From positions 1-7,018 of the forward strand of contig CAYOHL010000042.1 of assembly GCA_964403775.1 (NCBI GenBank): DNA of 7,018 bases. The letters are read 5' to 3'. This document shows, piece after piece, positions 4,826 to 7,018 of the stretch. A program made the position numbers and the translations under genes. The notes beneath the pieces were generated by a model. It was not told where the DNA came from, searched no databases, and saw only the letters and a program-made list of their open reading frames with translations. The DNA comes from CG1-02-33-12 sp964403775 (GTDB taxonomy: Archaea > Nanobdellota > Nanobdellia > Woesearchaeales > CG1-02-33-12). How positions within the stretch are numbered: position 1 is the stretch's first letter; every line of letters starts with the position of its first letter.

Positions 4826-6877
4826 TTAGTTTGAGTTTTGCTTTGCCTTGCAGTCATGGTTTATGCAGAATATCCATGGCTTCCTTCCTTTTGTTATGAC
4901 CATTACCATTGGATAGCCGCATTCTGGGCATGGTTTATCAGCTGATTTTACAAGCCCTTTTTGCGGCAAACTAAATGTTGTCCTGCACTTTGGATAGTTG
5001 TCGCAAGCAATAAAGCGCTTCTTTGTTTTCTTTGAGAATATTATTCTTAAACTTCCTTTTTTGCATATAGGGCATTCCCCAACTAAGTTGGCCTTGTTTT
5101 GGGTTTCTATTGTCGCTTCTTTTAAGCCAGCTCCAATATCTTTTTCCTTTTTCTTAAAATCAGCTAGTATCTCTTTAAGGCTCTGCTTTGCCTTTTCGAG
5201 AACAAGCTCTGGCTTTTTCTTTCCCTGCTCTATTTCCTCCATCTCAAATTCAAACTGCCTTGTTAGTTCCTCATCTAATATTTTTGGACAGTATTTCTCA
5301 AGAGTTTCAACAGCACTTATGCCTAAATCAGTTGCCTCTATTATTTTTCCTTTTATATATCCTCTTTGGAATAAGGTATCAATTATTTGGGCACGAGTTG
5401 CCTTTGTCCCAAGGTTTCGCTTTGCAAGCTCTTTTATTATAGATGCTGGTGTATAGTGTTTTGGCGGCTGTGTTTCCTTGTCATAAATATTTATTTCCTT
5501 AATATCAACATTCTCATTTTCCCTGACAGCTGGAAGCTCTTCTTCTTTTCCTAAAACATATGGCTCATAAAAGATATGCCATCCCTTTTCAACAGTAGTT
5601 GTTCCCTTTGCAACAAATATCTCATCATTGCAGTTGGTTTTAATTACAACTGTCTGCTTTACAGCAGGCTCTGCAAATACTGCCATAAACCTTTTTACAA
5701 TTAAGTCATAAAGCTTTGATTCTTTTTCAGTTAATCCTTTAGGAGAAACCCCTGTGGGATAGATTGCAGGATGCGCAGGGTCTGCATTTTTCCCCTCATT
5801 TGGGATGAGCTCTTTTTTTAGAAGTTTAGTGCAAAGTGCCATGTAGTTTTTTTGTTTTGAGAGTTCCTGAATAATCTTTTTATAGCCAATCTCTTTTGGA
5901 AGCTTCTGGCTTGAGGTTCTTGGATATGAAATAAATCCAGAAGTGTAAAGCTCCTGTGCAATCTCAAGTGACTCTTTCGGCGGGATGTTAAGGCAGCGGT
6001 ATGCCTCTAGTTGTAATGCTGTTAAATCAAATGGTACTGGAGAGCTTTGTTGAAATTTTGTTTTAGTGATTTCTTGGATAATTGCTTTTTTCTGGTCTTT
6101 TAGTCTTTTCATTACCTCATCTGCTTTTTTCTTGTCCCAGAACTTGTCATTTTCATGCAATGCCTTTATAGTGCCATTAGTTACATCTCCTGTTAATTCA
6201 ATCTGCCAGAATGGAATTGGCCTGAAAGCATTTATTTCTTTATCCCTGTCAACTATTATTTTTAATGCAGGCCCCTGCACGCGCCCTGAACTCAGAACCT
6301 TGAAGAAGCCAGCTGATTTTATTGCAAATGTAAGTGCCCTTGAAAGATTTATGCCATAATACCAGTCAAGCTCATGCCTTGTCTCTCCGGCAGTTGCAAG
6401 CCCGTGGTCAATTGTCTTTGATTTTTTTTCATAGGCATTTATTAAATCCTGCTTTGTCAATGTAGAGAATTTCATTCTGTTTGCATCTTTTTGCTTGCAT
6501 ATAAACCTGAGTACATTGAAGCCGATTAGCTCGCCCTCAACATCATAATCGCATGCTATAACAAAGGAATCTGCATTTTTGCTTAGTTTTTTTATTGCAT
6601 CAACATATTTTCTTGTAAATTTTGCACTATTATTTTGTTCAAATACAGGAATCCATTCAACATCAAAAACAGGATAAGTCCATGCCTTCTTTTCTTTTTC
6701 AGCTAATCCATAAAGATGGCCGACTGCACAGCAAACAACAATATCTTTTTTCCCATGGGTTATTTTATAGTATGGAACCTTTTTGTATGACTCCCTGATC
6801 ATCTTTCCGTGGGCGAGAGCGCCTGCTATCTTTTCAGCGGCCTTTGGCTTTTCGGTTATTATTAATTCATATGCCAT
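4826..6877 (-). CDS. topA: DNA topoisomerase I (type IA)
   Basis: The enzyme cuts and rejoins one DNA strand through a 5'-phosphotyrosine link, relaxing negative supercoils in the cytoplasm. I start it at ATG 6877 (683 residues); the open frame runs upstream to 6967, but those 30 residues are not family-like. The TOPRIM domain opens with ELIITEKPKAAEKIA (E9) and has the metal-binding ACDYDVEGE (D110, D112, E114). HELDWYYGINLSRAL and LSSGRVQGPALKIIVDRDKE follow. The catalytic tyrosine is Y318 in FISYPRTS, nearly the same position as E. coli Y319. HPAIYPTG and LGTKATRAQIIDTLFQRGYI complete the core. Two C-terminal zinc ribbons carry C602, C605, C625, C631 and C650, C653, C671, C676. All expected catalytic residues are present. 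There is no helicase domain, so this is not reverse gyrase. A TATA box about 28 bases upstream suggests a leaderless mRNA. Confidence 0.96.
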   Translation of the reverse strand: MAYELIITEKPKAAEKIAGALAHGKMIRESYKKVPYYKITHGKKDIVVCCAVGHLYGLAEKEKKAWTYPVFDVEWIPVFEQNNSAKFTRKYVDAIKKLSKNADSFVIACDYDVEGELIGFNVLRFICKQKDANRMKFSTLTKQDLINAYEKKSKTIDHGLATAGETRHELDWYYGINLSRALTFAIKSAGFFKVLSSGRVQGPALKIIVDRDKEINAFRPIPFWQIELTGDVTNGTIKALHENDKFWDKKKADEVMKRLKDQKKAIIQEITKTKFQQSSPVPFDLTALQLEAYRCLNIPPKESLEIAQELYTSGFISYPRTSSQKLPKEIGYKKIIQELSKQKNYMALCTKLLKKELIPNEGKNADPAHPAIYPTGVSPKGLTEKESKLYDLIVKRFMAVFAEPAVKQTVVIKTNCNDEIFVAKGTTTVEKGWHIFYEPYVLGKEEELPAVRENENVDIKEINIYDKETQPPKHYTPASIIKELAKRNLGTKATRAQIIDTLFQRGYIKGKIIEATDLGISAVETLEKYCPKILDEELTRQFEFEMEEIEQGKKKPELVLEKAKQSLKEILADFKKKEKDIGAGLKEATIETQNKANLVGECPICKKGSLRIIFSKKTKKRFIACDNYPKCRTTFSLPQKGLVKSADKPCPECGYPMVMVITKGRKPWIFCINHDCKAKQNSN

Positions 6878-6899
6878 AAAAACCAAGTAATCAACAAGT

Positions 6900-6911
6900 C
6901 TTATAAAAAGC
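6900..6911 (-). promoter_or_regulatory. TATA box of topA
   Basis: On the minus strand GCTTTTTATAAG is centred about 28 bases upstream of ATG 6877. It fits a leaderless transcript and argues against the longer reading frame to 6967, whose start would lie upstream of this promoter. Confidence 0.6.
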
Positions 6912-6928
6912 TTGTGGAATCCAAACAA

Positions 6929-6984
6929 ATCCGAAACATATAAATAGTAATAAAATATCCGAAACATATAAATAGTAATAAAAT
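6929..6984 (+). repeat. Perfect 28-bp tandem duplication carrying BRE/TATA-like promoters
   Basis: Two identical 28-bp units, 6929-6956 and 6957-6984, each contain CCGAAACATATAAATAG. This reads as a BRE (CGAAA) plus TATA (ATATAAAT) facing right and resembles the small-RNA promoter at 2800-2814. The second copy predicts transcription starting near 6994. A plus-strand gene would begin beyond the window, or at ATG 7015 at its edge. The reverse strand (CTATTTATATG) could also serve as a distal TATA for topA, but the box at 6900-6911 is better placed. Confidence 0.65.
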
Positions 6985-7018
6985 AAGTCTAATATAAGCA
7001 AAAGAAGATATAAAATGA

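Noticed and set aside
4826..6967. 713-residue topoisomerase starting at 6967
   Set aside because: The extra 30 residues are not family-like, and the start would lie upstream of the topA TATA box; ATG 6877 begins the standard TOPRIM sequence.

Overview
The window comes from an AT-rich archaeon. It carries an archaeal-type DNA topoisomerase IA, a secreted Lon-type (S16) protease domain without an AAA+ ATPase, an NcsA/Ctu1-type tRNA-thiolase relative, and BRE/TATA promoters placed about 26-28 nt upstream of start codons, as in leaderless archaeal mRNAs. The compact layout and the eroded NcsA relative suggest a DPANN-type lineage (Woesearchaeota/Pacearchaeota-like). That placement is inference; there is no rRNA or other phylogenetic marker here.

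Layout, left to right. Positions 17-129 hold an array of hairpins that runs directly into a small two-helix membrane protein (101-382). A leaderless promoter near 465-481 drives a GIDE-domain membrane protein (505-1299) and lemA (1320-1889), the second gene having its own Shine-Dalgarno site. Downstream of lemA, 1903-2057 holds a second hairpin array that shares arm sequences and architecture with the first; its last hairpin probably ends lemA transcription. Four minus-strand features follow: a degenerate NcsA-like protein (2060-2695), a signal-peptide and C-terminally anchored S16 protease (3001-4785), topA (4826-6877), and their individual TATA boxes. At the right edge a perfect 28-bp tandem duplication carries BRE/TATA-like sequence facing right, probably the promoter of a gene beyond the window.

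The least expected item is the 305-bp gap between the NcsA-like gene and the protease gene. A good plus-strand BRE/TATA (2800-2814) precedes a tandem duplication with a 51-52 bp period. Each unit has a linker AUCACCUCUUUUU followed by a 14-position stem capped by a CUCG or cUUCGg tetraloop. The stems differ between units but keep pairing. The linker's AUCACCUC matches the anti-Shine-Dalgarno 3' end of archaeal 16S rRNA (GGAUCACCUCCU). I propose a small structured RNA carrying two anti-SD copies, possibly a translational regulator. This is a hypothesis from sequence only.

Functionally, topA handles DNA topology. GIDE and LemA are a recurrent pair of membrane proteins of uncertain function. The S16 protein is probably an extracytoplasmic, membrane-tethered protease. 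The NcsA-like protein keeps the family scaffold but has lost its catalytic motifs.
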